Shown: in pieces, positions 1 through 9,664 of the stretch
Numbering within the stretch: position 1 is the stretch's first letter
Layout of the letters: every line of letters starts with the position of its first letter
Assembly: GCF_029892485.1 (NCBI RefSeq)
Contig: NZ_JARXVG010000003.1
Span: 124,001 to 188,000, forward strand
Direction of reading: 5' to 3'
DNA length: 64,000 bases
Origin: Variovorax boronicumulans
GTDB taxonomy: Bacteria; Pseudomonadota; Gammaproteobacteria; Burkholderiales; Burkholderiaceae_C
The notes under the pieces: model-generated
What the model was told of the DNA's origin: nothing
Seen by the model: only the letters and a program-made list of their open reading frames with translations
Databases searched by the model: none
Position numbers and translations under genes: made by a program

Positions 1-1
1 A

Positions 2-1144
2 AAGGCCAATCGCAAGGACCTGACCGTCGTGCTGATCGACGAAAGCTCGGCGGTCGGCGGGGTGTTCACCCAGAACCGTTTCTGCGCGGCGCCGGTGCAG
101 GTCTGCCGCGACCATCTGGCGGCCAACTACGGCATCCGCGCGATGGTGATCAACACCGGCAACGCCAACGCCGGCACCGGCGAAGACGGCCTGATGCGCA
201 CGCGCTCCACCTGCATCGCGCTCGCGCGCAAGCTGGAGATCGCGCCCGAGCAGATCCTGCCGTTCTCCACCGGCGTGATCATGGAGCCGCTGCCCGTGGA
301 CCGCATCGAAGCCGGCCTGCCCGCCGCGCTGGCCGACGCTTCCGAGAACCACTGGGCACGTGCCGCCGAAGGCATCATGACCACCGACACGATCCCCAAG
401 GCGTTCAGCCAGAAGGTCCAGATCGGCGGCGCCACGGTCACCATCACCGGCATCAGCAAGGGCGCCGGCATGATCCGGCCGAACATGGCGACCATGCTGG
501 GCTTCATGGCGACCGACGCGAAGATCGATCCGTCGCTGATCCAGCCGCTGGCCAAGCTGCTGGCCGACGCCTCGTTCAACCGCGTGACTATCGACGGCGA
601 CACCTCGACCAACGATTCGTTCGTCGTCATCGCCACGCAGAAGGCGGCGCACGCGACCATCACCTCACTGGACTCGGCCGACGGCCAGGCCCTTGTGGCG
701 GCGATGCAGAACGTTGCCCGCCTCCTGGCGCAGGCCATCGTGCGCGACGGCGAAGGCGCGACCAAGTTCATCACGATCCAGGTGGAAGGCGGCCGCGATG
801 CTGCCGAGTGCAAGCAGGTCGCGTACGCGATCGCGCATTCACCGCTGGTCAAGACCGCGTTCTACGCCAGCGACCCGAACCTGGGCCGCATCCTGGCGGC
901 CGTCGGCTATGCAGGCATTGCCGACCTCGACCAGACCGGCATCGACCTGTTCCTGGATGACGTGCACGTGGCCGTGAAGGGCGGGCGCAACCCGTCGTAC
1001 CGCGAGGAAGACGGCCAGCGCGTGATGAAGCAGAGCGAGATCACGGTGCGCGTGGGCCTCGGCCGCGGCACAGCGAGCGAAACGGTCTGGACCTGCGACT
1101 TCAGCCACGAATACGTGACCATCAACGCCGATTACCGGTCATGA
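2..1144 (+). CDS. argJ: ArgJ, glutamate N-acetyltransferase / N-acetylglutamate synthase (5' partial)
   Basis: Bifunctional ornithine acetyltransferase of the cyclic arginine pathway. It moves the acetyl group from N-acetylornithine to glutamate and can also acetylate glutamate from acetyl-CoA. The frame is already open at the left edge (first residues [10 protein letters not shown]), so the N-terminus lies outside the window; the first GTG inside, at 29, is not the real start. The family's self-cleavage site is visible as [13 protein letters not shown], where the Thr of ATML becomes the N-terminal nucleophile of the beta chain. The C-terminal half carries the conserved [16 protein letters not shown] segment. 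The stop overlaps the next start by 4 bp (ATGA), so the two are probably translationally coupled. Confidence 0.96.
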   Translation, partial: KANRKDLTVVLIDESSAVGGVFTQNRFCAAPVQVCRDHLAANYGIRAMVINTGNANAGTGEDGLMRTRSTCIALARKLEIAPEQILPFSTGVIMEPLPVDRIEAGLPAALADASENHWARAAEGIMTTDTIPKAFSQKVQIGGATVTITGISKGAGMIRPNMATMLGFMATDAKIDPSLIQPLAKLLADASFNRVTIDGDTSTNDSFVVIATQKAAHATITSLDSADGQALVAAMQNVARLLAQAIVRDGEGATKFITIQVEGGRDAAECKQVAYAIAHSPLVKTAFYASDPNLGRILAAVGYAGIADLDQTGIDLFLDDVHVAVKGGRNPSYREEDGQRVMKQSEITVRVGLGRGTASETVWTCDFSHEYVTINADYRS

Positions 1145-2016
1145 ACGAGCAGTTCCAGAAGCTGATCGAGCGCGCCGAACAGCTGATCACGCGCATCGAA
1201 TCGATCCTGCCGCAGCCGCTGTCCGCGCCCGCTGACTGGAACGCCTCGATCGCCTGGCGCTACCGCCGCCGCAACTCCGGCCACGGCGTGCTGGAACCGG
1301 TGAAGCACGTCGCCACGATGGCGCTCGATTCGCTCAAGGAAATCGACGTCCAGAAGGAAAAGATCGAGCGCAACACGCGCCAGTTCGTCGAAGGCAAGCC
1401 GGCCAACAACGTGCTGCTGACGGGCGCGCGCGGCACGGGCAAGTCGTCGCTGATCCGTGCCTGCCTGCAGGCCTATGCACCGCAGGGGCTGCGCCTCATC
1501 GAGGTCGACAAGGCCGAGCTGGTCGACCTGCCCGACATCGTCGAGGTGGTGTCGCAGCGCCCCGAGAAGTTCATCGTCTTCAGCGACGACCTGAGCTTCG
1601 ACGAGGGCGAGCCGGGCTACAAGGCGCTCAAGTCGATCCTGGACGGGTCGATTGCCGCGTCGACGCCCAACGTGCTGATCTATGCGACCAGCAACCGGCG
1701 CCACCTGCTGCCCGAGTACATGAAGGAAAACCTCACGTACACCCACACCGACGATGGCGAGGTGCATCCGGGCGAGGTGATCGAGGAGAAGATTTCGCTG
1801 TCCGAGCGCTTCGGCCTCTGGGTGAGCTTCTATCCCTTCAGCCAGAACGAATACCTGACGATCGTGGGGCAGTGGCTCTCGTCGTTCGGTGTCGATGCGG
1901 CCGCCATCGCGGCGGCGCGGCCCGAGGCGCTGGTCTGGGCGCTGGAGCGCGGATCGCGCAGCGGCCGCGTGGCCTACCAGTTCGCCCGCGACTACGCGGG
2001 GCGGAGCAACGCGTGA
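1141..2016 (+). CDS. DUF815-family AAA ATP-binding protein
   Basis: P-loop ATPase of 291 aa in the DUF815 family of uncharacterised AAA proteins. The Walker A motif GARGTGKSS lies at residues 95-103 and an acidic Walker B-like strand ([12 protein letters not shown]) at about 144-155. A short helical region precedes the ATPase core. It overlaps argJ by 4 bp upstream and mutT by 4 bp downstream (GTGA), so it sits inside one translation-coupled unit. The cellular role of the family is not established; the fold and ATP binding are clear, the function is not. No membrane segment or signal peptide is seen. Confidence 0.88.
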   Translation: MNEQFQKLIERAEQLITRIESILPQPLSAPADWNASIAWRYRRRNSGHGVLEPVKHVATMALDSLKEIDVQKEKIERNTRQFVEGKPANNVLLTGARGTGKSSLIRACLQAYAPQGLRLIEVDKAELVDLPDIVEVVSQRPEKFIVFSDDLSFDEGEPGYKALKSILDGSIAASTPNVLIYATSNRRHLLPEYMKENLTYTHTDDGEVHPGEVIEEKISLSERFGLWVSFYPFSQNEYLTIVGQWLSSFGVDAAAIAAARPEALVWALERGSRSGRVAYQFARDYAGRSNA

Positions 2017-2471
2017 GCGCACAAGAGAACGGCGCGCGCAAGCACACCGAGGTCGCAGTCGGCGTGCTGATCCGCCTGACCGACGACGCCTTGCTGCTCT
2101 CGACCCGGCCCGAAGGCAAGGCCTACGCGGGCTACTGGGAGTTTCCGGGCGGCAAGATCGAAGCCGGCGAAACCGTCGAAGAAGCCCTGCGCCGCGAGCT
2201 GCACGAAGAGCTCGGCATCACCATCGAAGGCGCCTCCGTCTGGAAGGTCACGGAGCACGACTATCCGCATGCGCTGGTGCGCCTGCACTGGTGCAAGGTG
2301 ACGGCATGGACCGGCGAGTTCGAGATGCGCGAAGGCCAGGCGATGGCGTGGCAGCAACTGCCGCTGGACGTGGCGCCGGTGCTGCCCGGCGCACTGCCGG
2401 TGCTCGAATGGCTGGTGCAGGAGCGCGGCCTGCCCGCGTCGGCGGCGCTGGCCGTCTCGACCCTGGCCTGA
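2013..2471 (+). CDS. mutT: MutT-type Nudix hydrolase (8-oxo-dGTP diphosphatase)
   Basis: Nudix hydrolase of 152 aa, the size of MutT, expected to remove oxidised guanine nucleotides (8-oxo-dGTP to 8-oxo-dGMP) and so prevent A:T to C:G transversions. The complete Nudix box runs from GGKIEAGE to RELHEELGI at about residues 45-68. The preceding WEFPGGK is typical of MutT. The start is taken as GTG at 2013, which overlaps the upstream stop as GTGA; a longer upstream extension in the same frame only antisenses or overlaps the ATPase gene and is not needed. MutT beside yacG, zapD and coaE is a common betaproteobacterial order. Confidence 0.9.
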   Translation: MSAQENGARKHTEVAVGVLIRLTDDALLLSTRPEGKAYAGYWEFPGGKIEAGETVEEALRRELHEELGITIEGASVWKVTEHDYPHALVRLHWCKVTAWTGEFEMREGQAMAWQQLPLDVAPVLPGALPVLEWLVQERGLPASAALAVSTLA

Positions 2472-2526
2472 TGCGGGCGACCGGCCGGCACGACGGCCGC
2501 ACAGTGCCCGCGGCCTGACCCCGAAG

Positions 2527-4473
2527 ATGCATCCCAAGTACCGCCCCGACATCGACGGCCTGCGCGCCGTCGCCGTGGCGTCGGTGCTGGCCTTTCATGC
2601 GTTTCCCGATGCGCTGCCGGGCGGCTTCATCGGGGTCGACATCTTCTTCGTGATCTCGGGTTTCCTGATCACGACGATCATCATGCAGAGCCACGCGGCG
2701 AGCGATTTCAGCTACCGCGACTTCTATGCGCGGCGCATCCGGCGGATCTTTCCGGCGTTGATGGTGGTGCTGGTGGCGACGCTGGCCTTTGGCTGGTATG
2801 CGCTGCTGCCGCGGGAGTTCGCCGAACTCGGCAAGCAGGCGGCGGGCGGGGCGGCCTTCGTGGCCAACTTCATCTTCTGGGGCGAGTCGGGGTACTTCGA
2901 TACCGCGGCCGAGACCAAGCCTTTGCTGCACCTGTGGTCGCTGGGCATCGAGGAGCAGTTCTATATTTTCTGGCCGCTGCTGCTGGGCGTGGCGTGGCGG
3001 CGGCGCTGGCCGGTCGTGCGGCTCTTGTGGGTGATCGCGGTGGCGTCGTTCCTGGTCAACGTGATGACCGTGCATCCGTTCCGCGAGGCGGCGTTCTATT
3101 CGCCGCTGTCGCGCTTCTGGGAACTGATGGTCGGCGGCATCCTGGCGTGCATGCGGCTCAAGCCGGTCGCGCCGAGCGCGTGGCGCAGCCATGTCCAGTC
3201 GGTGCTGGGCGTGGGGCTGATCGTGCTGGGGCTCGTGATGACGCGCAGCGACAAGGCCTTTCCGGGCTGGTGGGCGCTGCTGCCGACGCTGGGGACGGTG
3301 AGCTGCATCGCGGCCGGGCCGGGCGGGGTTCTCAACAAGTACCTGCTCTCGAACCGGGTGATGGTGTGGATCGGCCTCATCAGCTACCCGCTCTACCTGT
3401 GGCACTGGCCGCTGCTGGTGTACGCGCGGATCGTGGCGGAAGGCAATCCGTCGGCGTGGGTGCGTGCGGGTGCGGTGGTTGCGAGCGTCTTGCTGGCGTG
3501 GGCCACTTACCGGTTTCTCGAGCGCTTCACCCGGGCGCGCACGAGCGTCGGCATGCTGCGCGCGCTGGCCGGTTCGGGCGTGGCGGTCGCGCTGGTCGGT
3601 GTGCTGGCACTGGGCGGCATGCCGCCGCGCAACGGCAGCGATCTGCTGCGCAAGGTGACCGACGCCACGGTGGACGACAACTACTACGACGGCTTCAAGC
3701 AGGAAAAGCTCGGAGCGCATAAGGTCGAGCGCACCGGCAACGGCGCGCGCAAGGTGCTGCTGATCGGCGACAGCCATGTGCAGCAGTACGCGCCGCGCGC
3801 GCTGGAGCTCGCGCGCAGTGCGCCGGGGCAGATGGCCACGGCGTACTTCGCCACCTATGGCGCCTGCCCGCCTGTGCCCGGCGTGCTGTCGGATGGCAAT
3901 GAGGGCTGCGACAAGGCGCGCACCGGCATGCTCGAACTGGCGCTCGATCCGCGGATCGACACGGTCGTGGTCGGCGCCTGCTGGAACTGCTACTTCACCG
4001 GGAATTTCCCGCTGGCCTTCTACTTCCAGGACAGTGGATCGGCCTACCCGATCAACAACGGGGGGCCGGGCCTCGCGCGCTCGCTCGACGCGCTCGAAAA
4101 GCTGCTGACGACACTGGTCCAAGGCAAGAAGAAGGTGTACCTGCTGCTGGACAACGCACGCAGCGTGGAGTTCGAGCCGCGTCGCCTGATCGAGGGCAAC
4201 CGCATGGGGCGGATGACGGCGCTGACCAGCACCACCACCGGCCCGTTGCCACCCGAGCAGGCGCAACTCAACGAGCGGCTCAAGCGCATTGCCGCTTCGA
4301 GCGGCGCGGAGGCCATCGACGTGCTGGCGCAGCTTTGCCAATCGGGCGAATGCGTGCGTTCCATGCCTGACGGCACGCCGGTCTACAAGGACCGCGAGCA
4401 CCTGCGGCCCTTCTACGTGCGGGCGCACGCGGGCTATCTGGACAAGGTGTTTCTGGGTGACGGCAGCCGTTAA
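2527..4473 (+). CDS. OafA/YrhL-type membrane acyltransferase fused to an SGNH domain
   Basis: Integral membrane O-acyltransferase (acyltransferase-3 family) of 648 aa, likely to acetylate a lipopolysaccharide or other surface glycan. The N-terminal half is hydrophobic with about ten membrane segments. It begins with the family signature YRPDIDGLRAVAV and has the catalytic-type His at residue 24, followed by GGFIGVDIFFVISGFLI. The C-terminal part is a periplasmic SGNH domain: IGDSH with Ser416 as candidate nucleophile, and Asp622 and His625 in KDREHLRPF completing the triad. It lies between mutT and the convergent yacG, apparently inserted into a conserved housekeeping cluster. The acyl acceptor cannot be told from sequence. 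Confidence 0.92.
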   Translation: MHPKYRPDIDGLRAVAVASVLAFHAFPDALPGGFIGVDIFFVISGFLITTIIMQSHAASDFSYRDFYARRIRRIFPALMVVLVATLAFGWYALLPREFAELGKQAAGGAAFVANFIFWGESGYFDTAAETKPLLHLWSLGIEEQFYIFWPLLLGVAWRRRWPVVRLLWVIAVASFLVNVMTVHPFREAAFYSPLSRFWELMVGGILACMRLKPVAPSAWRSHVQSVLGVGLIVLGLVMTRSDKAFPGWWALLPTLGTVSCIAAGPGGVLNKYLLSNRVMVWIGLISYPLYLWHWPLLVYARIVAEGNPSAWVRAGAVVASVLLAWATYRFLERFTRARTSVGMLRALAGSGVAVALVGVLALGGMPPRNGSDLLRKVTDATVDDNYYDGFKQEKLGAHKVERTGNGARKVLLIGDSHVQQYAPRALELARSAPGQMATAYFATYGACPPVPGVLSDGNEGCDKARTGMLELALDPRIDTVVVGACWNCYFTGNFPLAFYFQDSGSAYPINNGGPGLARSLDALEKLLTTLVQGKKKVYLLLDNARSVEFEPRRLIEGNRMGRMTALTSTTTGPLPPEQAQLNERLKRIAASSGAEAIDVLAQLCQSGECVRSMPDGTPVYKDREHLRPFYVRAHAGYLDKVFLGDGSR

Positions 4474-4485
4474 AGCGGCAGCGTT

Positions 4486-4698
4486 CTACTGGAGCTTGGG
4501 GTCGCCGAACGGATCGTCGTCGGGCGGCGCCTCGGCCGGCATGCGGAATTCCTCGCTGGCCCAAGCGCCGAGATCGACGCCCTTGCAGCGTGCGCTGCAG
4601 AAGGGGCGATAGGGGTTGGAGGGCGCATAGATGCTGTCGCCGCCGCATGCGGGGCAACGGACGATCCGCTCGCCTTTGTCGTTCACCTTGCCCGTCAT
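4486..4698 (-). CDS. yacG: YacG, zinc-binding DNA gyrase inhibitor
   Basis: Small zinc-finger protein of 70 aa. E. coli YacG binds the GyrB C-terminal region and inhibits gyrase. The four zinc ligands are visible as Cys15 and Cys18 (CPAC) and Cys34 and Cys38 (CSARC), followed by [12 protein letters not shown], the family hallmark. The acidic tail ends PFGDPKLQ. The ATG at 4698 overlaps the zapD stop by 4 bp, fixing the start and indicating co-translation; a longer in-frame extension is only the shadow of zapD. Convergent with the acyltransferase gene, 12 bp away. Confidence 0.93.
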   Translation of the reverse strand: MTGKVNDKGERIVRCPACGGDSIYAPSNPYRPFCSARCKGVDLGAWASEEFRMPAEAPPDDDPFGDPKLQ

Positions 4699-5450
4699 GC
4701 GCAGAGTGTCAGTTCGAAGGGCGCGTCTTCCGTGCTCTGATGCAAACGGTCGTCGGCCTCGTGCCGCATGAGCCGGACCGAAACCATGAGGCGATTGCCG
4801 CTGATTTCGGGGACCAGCCCGAGCCGGGGATCGATGCGCAGCCGCAGCAACTGGAAGCTGCGCCCCTGCGGCAGGTTCTGCTGGAACTGCCCGTTCGTGG
4901 CGATGACCTTGTAGGGCACATCGGCGTCGCGCAGAAGCTTGAGCAGGAGGTAGATGGACGAGGCCAGCGGCGAGAGCGTGTTCGACCAGCGCTCCACGTC
5001 CGCGCGGCGGCTCGCCGGCGCGCGGTGCTGCCAGGCGTGATAGGCGGGCAGGTCGAACTCGCAGGTGCCGCCCGGAATGCCGGCACGGCTGCGGATGCTC
5101 ATGAGCCACTCGTTTTCCGTCAGCGCCTGGCCGGCCTTGCCGGCGACGCCGTTGAGCGCGGCGAAGTTGCCTTCGAGCTGGCCAACCACTTGGTCGAGCA
5201 CGGTTTCCGCGATGGCCGGATTGCCGCGGTAGCTGTTGAAGACGTTCTTGTGCTTGTCGAGGTCTCGCAGCACATCGGCCTTGAGGTCGGCGCGCGCCGC
5301 CACGTCCATGATCTCGAAGATCGTGATCAGGGCGTAGTGGTGGGAGAGCGGCGATTCCGAGGGCACCAGTTCTCCGAGGCGACGGAACAGGTGTTCCAGC
5401 CTCAGGTAGGTGCGGATGCGCTCGTTGAAGGGGTACTCGTAAAGGATCAC
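4695..5450 (-). CDS. zapD: ZapD, FtsZ-associated cell division protein
   Basis: Cytosolic protein of 251 aa that in E. coli cross-links FtsZ filaments and stabilises the Z ring. The full family pattern is present: an N-terminal helical domain starting [18 protein letters not shown], and a C-terminal beta domain with [14 protein letters not shown] and LLRLRIDP. The start codon is GTG at 5450, positioned exactly at the conserved N-terminus. Coupled to yacG by a 4-bp overlap. In related genomes zapD follows coaE directly; here two acyltransferase genes intervene. Confidence 0.95.
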   Translation of the reverse strand: MILYEYPFNERIRTYLRLEHLFRRLGELVPSESPLSHHYALITIFEIMDVAARADLKADVLRDLDKHKNVFNSYRGNPAIAETVLDQVVGQLEGNFAALNGVAGKAGQALTENEWLMSIRSRAGIPGGTCEFDLPAYHAWQHRAPASRRADVERWSNTLSPLASSIYLLLKLLRDADVPYKVIATNGQFQQNLPQGRSFQLLRLRIDPRLGLVPEISGNRLMVSVRLMRHEADDRLHQSTEDAPFELTLCA

Positions 5451-5486
5451 GCGTTTTTATCGGTTTCCTGTCGCGGGATCATAACT

Positions 5487-6506
5487 TCAGGGTGATTTGG
5501 AAGGGGGCGTCGGCAGCACTTCGCGCACGGCCGCCAGCATGCGGTCGCCGAGCAGGAGCTGGCCGTGCATCGACATGTGAGTGTCGTTCGAGAAATAGAA
5601 ATCGCGCACCTGGGTGTGTTTCTCGCGTGTAAAAGCGTAGAGGTCGGGACCCGTCAGCTTCGATTCGCGGAAGCCCGTTTCGAAATCCTTCGAGTAGTCG
5701 GGCTTCAGGTACACCGTGGTCTTGTTGGGGATCACCATCCACATGATCGGGATGGCGGTGTGCGCCTTGGTGAAATCCTTCATCCACTCGAGGTGGGCGG
5801 TGGTCAGCGGGCCATTGTCTTCGTCCTCGGCGAAGAAGGGCATCTTGTCGCACAGCCGGTGGGAGAAGTACTTGCAGCCGTCGGGCACAGGGCGCACCCA
5901 GGTGTTCCAGTCGAAGTAGGTGTCGGCGGCCGCCTTCTTGGCCTTCCACGTGTTGTAGTACGTGGTGATGCCGGTCATGTACTGCACGTTCCAGTTGGGC
6001 GAGGCGTCGGGCACGGTTTCGTCGGGCTTGACGAGGGGATGCGTCATGGCGTCGTAGGGCATGACCATCTTCTGGCACTTGGCGCTGTCCTTGGTGCGGT
6101 CGCCCAGCAGGCGCTCGACGCTCTCGATGATGATCAGCTTGCCCTTGAAGCCAGAGCGCTGGATCCATTGGTCGAAGTCGCCGCACAGCGCGTTCTCGTA
6201 CTGGCCCCAGTAGGTGGTCGAGACACGGTAGCCGGCCGCAACGAGCTTGGACTGCCAGCGGAAGGTCATGGAGAAGCTGTCGCCGATGACCATGATGTCG
6301 GCCTGATCGACCGGCGTGCCCTTGAGCAATGCGGGGTCGACCTTGGGCGGGGGCGCGGTCCAGCCGAACTCGCGCTCGGACAGGCGCCCGATCCGCGTGA
6401 GGTCGCCGTAGGGAATGGGGCTGGTCAGCGAAACGATCCACAGCCCCATCAGCACGATGTAGCCGATGAAGAAGAACCGCAGCCAGACTTTCGCGGGCAT
6501 CGTCAT
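5487..6506 (-). CDS. Membrane-anchored SGNH/AlgJ-AlgX-like acetyltransferase partner protein
   Basis: Protein of 339 aa with one N-terminal membrane anchor (residues about 8-28) and an exported SGNH-type domain. The GDS motif (IMVIGDSFS, Ser77) lies near residue 77, and the C-terminal block NDTHMSMHGQ matches the DxxH element of AlgJ/AlgX-like O-acetyltransferases. It lies 6 bp behind an MBOAT gene, the same pairing as AlgI with AlgJ or PatA with PatB, where the membrane protein passes acetyl groups outward and the SGNH protein transfers them to a polysaccharide. Acceptor unknown; it could be an exopolysaccharide, peptidoglycan or LPS. Confidence 0.82.
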   Translation of the reverse strand: MTMPAKVWLRFFFIGYIVLMGLWIVSLTSPIPYGDLTRIGRLSEREFGWTAPPPKVDPALLKGTPVDQADIMVIGDSFSMTFRWQSKLVAAGYRVSTTYWGQYENALCGDFDQWIQRSGFKGKLIIIESVERLLGDRTKDSAKCQKMVMPYDAMTHPLVKPDETVPDASPNWNVQYMTGITTYYNTWKAKKAAADTYFDWNTWVRPVPDGCKYFSHRLCDKMPFFAEDEDNGPLTTAHLEWMKDFTKAHTAIPIMWMVIPNKTTVYLKPDYSKDFETGFRESKLTGPDLYAFTREKHTQVRDFYFSNDTHMSMHGQLLLGDRMLAAVREVLPTPPSKSP

Positions 6507-6512
6507 GTCGAA

Positions 6513-8006
6513 TCAGAATTGGAAGTAGAGGAACGGGCTGTAGTTGCCCAGCTTCGAGACACACCAGGCAAACAGCGCGAAGGTGCCGATGGCCAGGACT
6601 GCGGTCGAGAGCCACGCCATCACCGGCCGGCCTGCAACAACTTTCGGATGCGGAATCCAGCGCTCCAGCGTGATGGTGGGCGGCAGCGCCAGGCAGATGA
6701 CGATGCCGATCAGCAGCGTCCGGAAGAACTCTGGCTTGCGGAACGGAACCGGACCCAGCTCGCTGAACGCCGACGGCGGTGCACCGTGCAGGCCGAGCAT
6801 GCCCTTGTAGATGGCCATGGCCGTGTGCATGCCATCGGCGCGGAAGACGATCCAGGCCACCACCACGCAGAGGAAAGTGAGGAACCAGCCCAGCACACGG
6901 GCGATGCGGCCGGGCGTGGCGTTGCGCCGCACCTTGGCGTTCCAGAGGTGGTTGATCATGAGGAACAGGCCGTGCAGGGCGCCCCAGATCACGAAGGTCC
7001 AGGCGGCGCCGTGCCAGAGGCCACCCAGCAGCATCGTGAGGAACAGGTTCAGGTAGCGCCGCGCCGGGCCCTTGCGGTTGCCGCCCAGCGGCACGTAGAG
7101 GTAGTCGCGCAGGAAGGTCGACAGCGAGATGTGCCAGCGGCGCCAGAACTCGATGATGTTGGTCGACTTGTAGGGCGAGCGGAAGTTGAGCGGCAGCTGA
7201 ACGCCCAGGCACAGCGACAGGCCGACGGCCATGTCCGAGTAGCCCGAGAAGTCGAAATAGATCTGCAGCGTGTAGGCGAGCGCTCCGAACCAGGCGGTGT
7301 AGAGCGTGGGCTCGATGCCCTTGTGCACCCCGTTGAACATCATGTCGGCGTACTGCCCCAGGGGGTCGGCGATCAGGAGTTTCTTGGCGAGGCCGAAGAC
7401 GAAGATCGCGATGCCGATCGCCACCTTGTTCGGGTCGACCCGGTAGGTGGCGTTGTTCGCGAACTGCGGCATCATCTGCGCGTGATGCAGCACGGGCCCC
7501 GCGATCAGGTGCGGGAAGTAGGTCACGAACAGCAGGTAGTGGATGAAGCTGCGCTCATGCACCTTGCCCTGCCAGCAGTCGACCAGGAAAGCGATCTGCG
7601 TGAAGGTATAGAACGAGATGCCGATCGGCAGCACGATGTGCACCAGCTCGATCGGCGTGAGGCCCGCCGCGACCAGGCCGGCGTCGACGTTTTCAAGGAA
7701 GAAGTTGGCGTACTTGAAGACGGCCAGCACGCCCAGGTTGACCACCAGTGCACTGATCAGCAGCGTCTTGCGCTTGCGGTCGTCGCGACCCGGCGCGGGC
7801 GACAGTTGCAGTCCGAACCAGTAGTTGACGCAGATGGAGCCCAGCAGCAGCGGCAAGGCCTGCACGCTCCACCAGCCGTAGAAGAAGAGCGAAGCCAGTG
7901 CGAGGAAGCCGGCGGCGGCGCGGGCGTTGCGCTTGCCGATCAGGAAGAACCCGATCAGGACCAACGGGAAAAAGACAAAAATGAAGGGATACGAGTTGAA
8001 AAGCAT
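6513..8006 (-). CDS. MBOAT-family membrane O-acyltransferase (AlgI-like)
   Basis: Polytopic membrane protein of 497 aa in the MBOAT family, resembling AlgI, the acetyl carrier of alginate O-acetylation. The start MLFNSYPFIFVFFPLVL is typical of AlgI homologues. Family signatures are QIYFDFSGYSDMAVGL, NFRSPYKSTNIIEFWRRWH and, near residue 330, LLGGLWHGAAW with the invariant His. About eleven hydrophobic segments are visible. The gene starts 74 bp downstream of coaE on the same strand and is followed directly by its SGNH partner. No alginate or cellulose biosynthesis genes lie in the window, so the glycan target is elsewhere. Confidence 0.92.
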   Translation of the reverse strand: MLFNSYPFIFVFFPLVLIGFFLIGKRNARAAAGFLALASLFFYGWWSVQALPLLLGSICVNYWFGLQLSPAPGRDDRKRKTLLISALVVNLGVLAVFKYANFFLENVDAGLVAAGLTPIELVHIVLPIGISFYTFTQIAFLVDCWQGKVHERSFIHYLLFVTYFPHLIAGPVLHHAQMMPQFANNATYRVDPNKVAIGIAIFVFGLAKKLLIADPLGQYADMMFNGVHKGIEPTLYTAWFGALAYTLQIYFDFSGYSDMAVGLSLCLGVQLPLNFRSPYKSTNIIEFWRRWHISLSTFLRDYLYVPLGGNRKGPARRYLNLFLTMLLGGLWHGAAWTFVIWGALHGLFLMINHLWNAKVRRNATPGRIARVLGWFLTFLCVVVAWIVFRADGMHTAMAIYKGMLGLHGAPPSAFSELGPVPFRKPEFFRTLLIGIVICLALPPTITLERWIPHPKVVAGRPVMAWLSTAVLAIGTFALFAWCVSKLGNYSPFLYFQF

Positions 8007-8079
8007 CTCGGGGAGGGCACTGCGGCGAGCGCCTTTTTGTCGTAATCGTTATGCGGCCGCGGCAGCGGCAGGTCTCGGA

Positions 8080-8688
8080 TTATCGCGTGGTGGCCGCAGC
8101 CCACAGCTTCCAGAGACCTTGCACTTCGGTTTCGAGTTCCTCGAGCGTCAACGACTCGTTGTAAATGACGGCGTCTGCAGCGGCCCGGCGCATGCGGCGC
8201 GGCGCCTGCTGGGCGATCACCGCATCGACGGCTGCGGGCGTCCAGCCCGAGCGTGCGATGACGCGCTTGCGCTGGGTGGCTTCGGTGGCGTCGACCACCA
8301 GCACCCGGTCCACGATGGCGCGCCAGCGCTCGGACTCGACGAGAAGCGGCACGTCGAACACCACGACGGCGTCTTTGCCTGCGGCAGCAGCCTGTCGCTG
8401 CGTTTCCGTGCCGATCAGGGGGTGCAGGATGGATTCGAGGCGGCGCTTGGCGTCGGCATCGGCGAACACGATCTGGCGCATGGCGGCCCTGTCGAGGCCG
8501 CCGTCCGCAGCGATGACGGTGCGGCCGAAGGTGACTTCGAGGGCGGGCATCGCGATGCCGCCAGCTTGCGCGATGCTTCTTGCGATCGCATCGGTGTCGA
8601 CCAGCACAGCGCCTTGGGCAACCAGCAGCGCGGCAACGGTGCTCTTGCCGCTGCCGATGCCGCCCGTCAGGCCGATGCGCCGAACCAT
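8080..8688 (-). CDS. coaE: CoaE, dephospho-CoA kinase
   Basis: Last enzyme of coenzyme A synthesis, phosphorylating the 3'-hydroxyl of dephospho-CoA. The protein is 202 aa, the usual size. The P-loop GGIGSGKST lies at residues 9-17, followed by the conserved DTDAIAR (residues about 31-37) and HPLIG in the lid region. It starts 10 bp after the pilD stop, an arrangement (pilD-coaE) common in beta- and gammaproteobacteria. The following 73 bp to the MBOAT gene show no clear terminator. Confidence 0.96.
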   Translation of the reverse strand: MVRRIGLTGGIGSGKSTVAALLVAQGAVLVDTDAIARSIAQAGGIAMPALEVTFGRTVIAADGGLDRAAMRQIVFADADAKRRLESILHPLIGTETQRQAAAAGKDAVVVFDVPLLVESERWRAIVDRVLVVDATEATQRKRVIARSGWTPAAVDAVIAQQAPRRMRRAAADAVIYNESLTLEELETEVQGLWKLWAAATTR

Positions 8689-8698
8689 GTCGGGTTTC

Positions 8699-9664
8699 TC
8701 AATGGATCAGCGCGCCGAGCGGGAACGCGAAGGGGACCCATTGCCTGACGAGTTCGGGGCCGATCGCGAGGCACACGAGGCCCGCGCCCGCCAGGAAGGG
8801 GCCGAAGGCGATCGGGATGTCCTTGTGGGCCAGCTTGCCGACCAGGCGCAGGGTGATACCGATCACGGCGCCCACCAGCGAAGAGACGAGGATGATGGCG
8901 ATGAGGTAGTCGGCACCGAGCCAGACGCCCAGCGCTGCGAGCAGTTTGAAGTCTCCATAGCCCATGCCTTCCTTGCCCGTGACCAGGCGGTAGGCATGGT
9001 ACACAAGCCAGAGGCTCAGGTAGCCGAACACGGCGCCCCACACGGCCGAGCTCAGGGGCACGCCGGTCCAGTCCATGGCCGCACCGATGAGGCCCAGCCA
9101 GAGCAGGGCGTAGTTCAGCGAATCGGGCAGGAACTGGGTGTCGAAATCGATCAGGAATTGGCAGATCAGCAGCGCTGCGAATGCCGCCCACAAAGCGCCA
9201 GCAGGCGTGAAGCCGAAGCGCCAGCCGCACAGGGCGAAGAGGGCGCCCGTGATCAGTTCGACCAAGGGATAGCGGGGGCTGATCGAGGTCTTGCACGAAG
9301 CACAGCGGCCGCGCAGGAAAAGGTAGCTCAGGACGGGGACGTTCTGGTACCAGCGAATCTTGTGGCCGCAGGCACCGCAGCGCGACGCGGGGCGGGTGAG
9401 ATCGAAGGGCGGGAGGTTCTCGATCGCCGTTGCAGCCTTGTCCGCCGCGGTTTCGAGCCCCGCGGGCGGCGTGGTCTTCGGGCCGAAGACCAGCGACCAG
9501 AGCGAGGGCACGTCCTTCGACGTCATCAGGTTGGCGACCGCATCGGACAGCCACTCCCGGTACATCATGACCGGCGTTCGGTAGATGACCACGTTCAGGA
9601 AGCTGCCGATCAATAGCCCCAGCACGCCGGCCAATGCGGCGTCGAACCCTTGCGAAACCAGCAT
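8699..9664 (-). CDS. pilD: PilD, type IV prepilin peptidase / N-methyltransferase
   Basis: Inner-membrane aspartyl protease of 321 aa that cleaves leader peptides of type IV pilins and type II secretion pseudopilins, then methylates the new N-terminus. It has the N-terminal segment GLLIGSFLNVVIYR, a zinc site with Cys96, Cys99, Cys121 and Cys124, and catalytic aspartates Asp175 (LIDFDTQ) and Asp238 (GMGYGDFK). Between the first membrane helix and the zinc site there is a stretch of about 60 residues, longer than in most PilD proteins. The ATG at 9664 shares one base with the pilC stop (TGATG); the longer frame upstream is pilC shadow. Confidence 0.95.
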   Translation of the reverse strand: MLVSQGFDAALAGVLGLLIGSFLNVVIYRTPVMMYREWLSDAVANLMTSKDVPSLWSLVFGPKTTPPAGLETAADKAATAIENLPPFDLTRPASRCGACGHKIRWYQNVPVLSYLFLRGRCASCKTSISPRYPLVELITGALFALCGWRFGFTPAGALWAAFAALLICQFLIDFDTQFLPDSLNYALLWLGLIGAAMDWTGVPLSSAVWGAVFGYLSLWLVYHAYRLVTGKEGMGYGDFKLLAALGVWLGADYLIAIILVSSLVGAVIGITLRLVGKLAHKDIPIAFGPFLAGAGLVCLAIGPELVRQWVPFAFPLGALIH

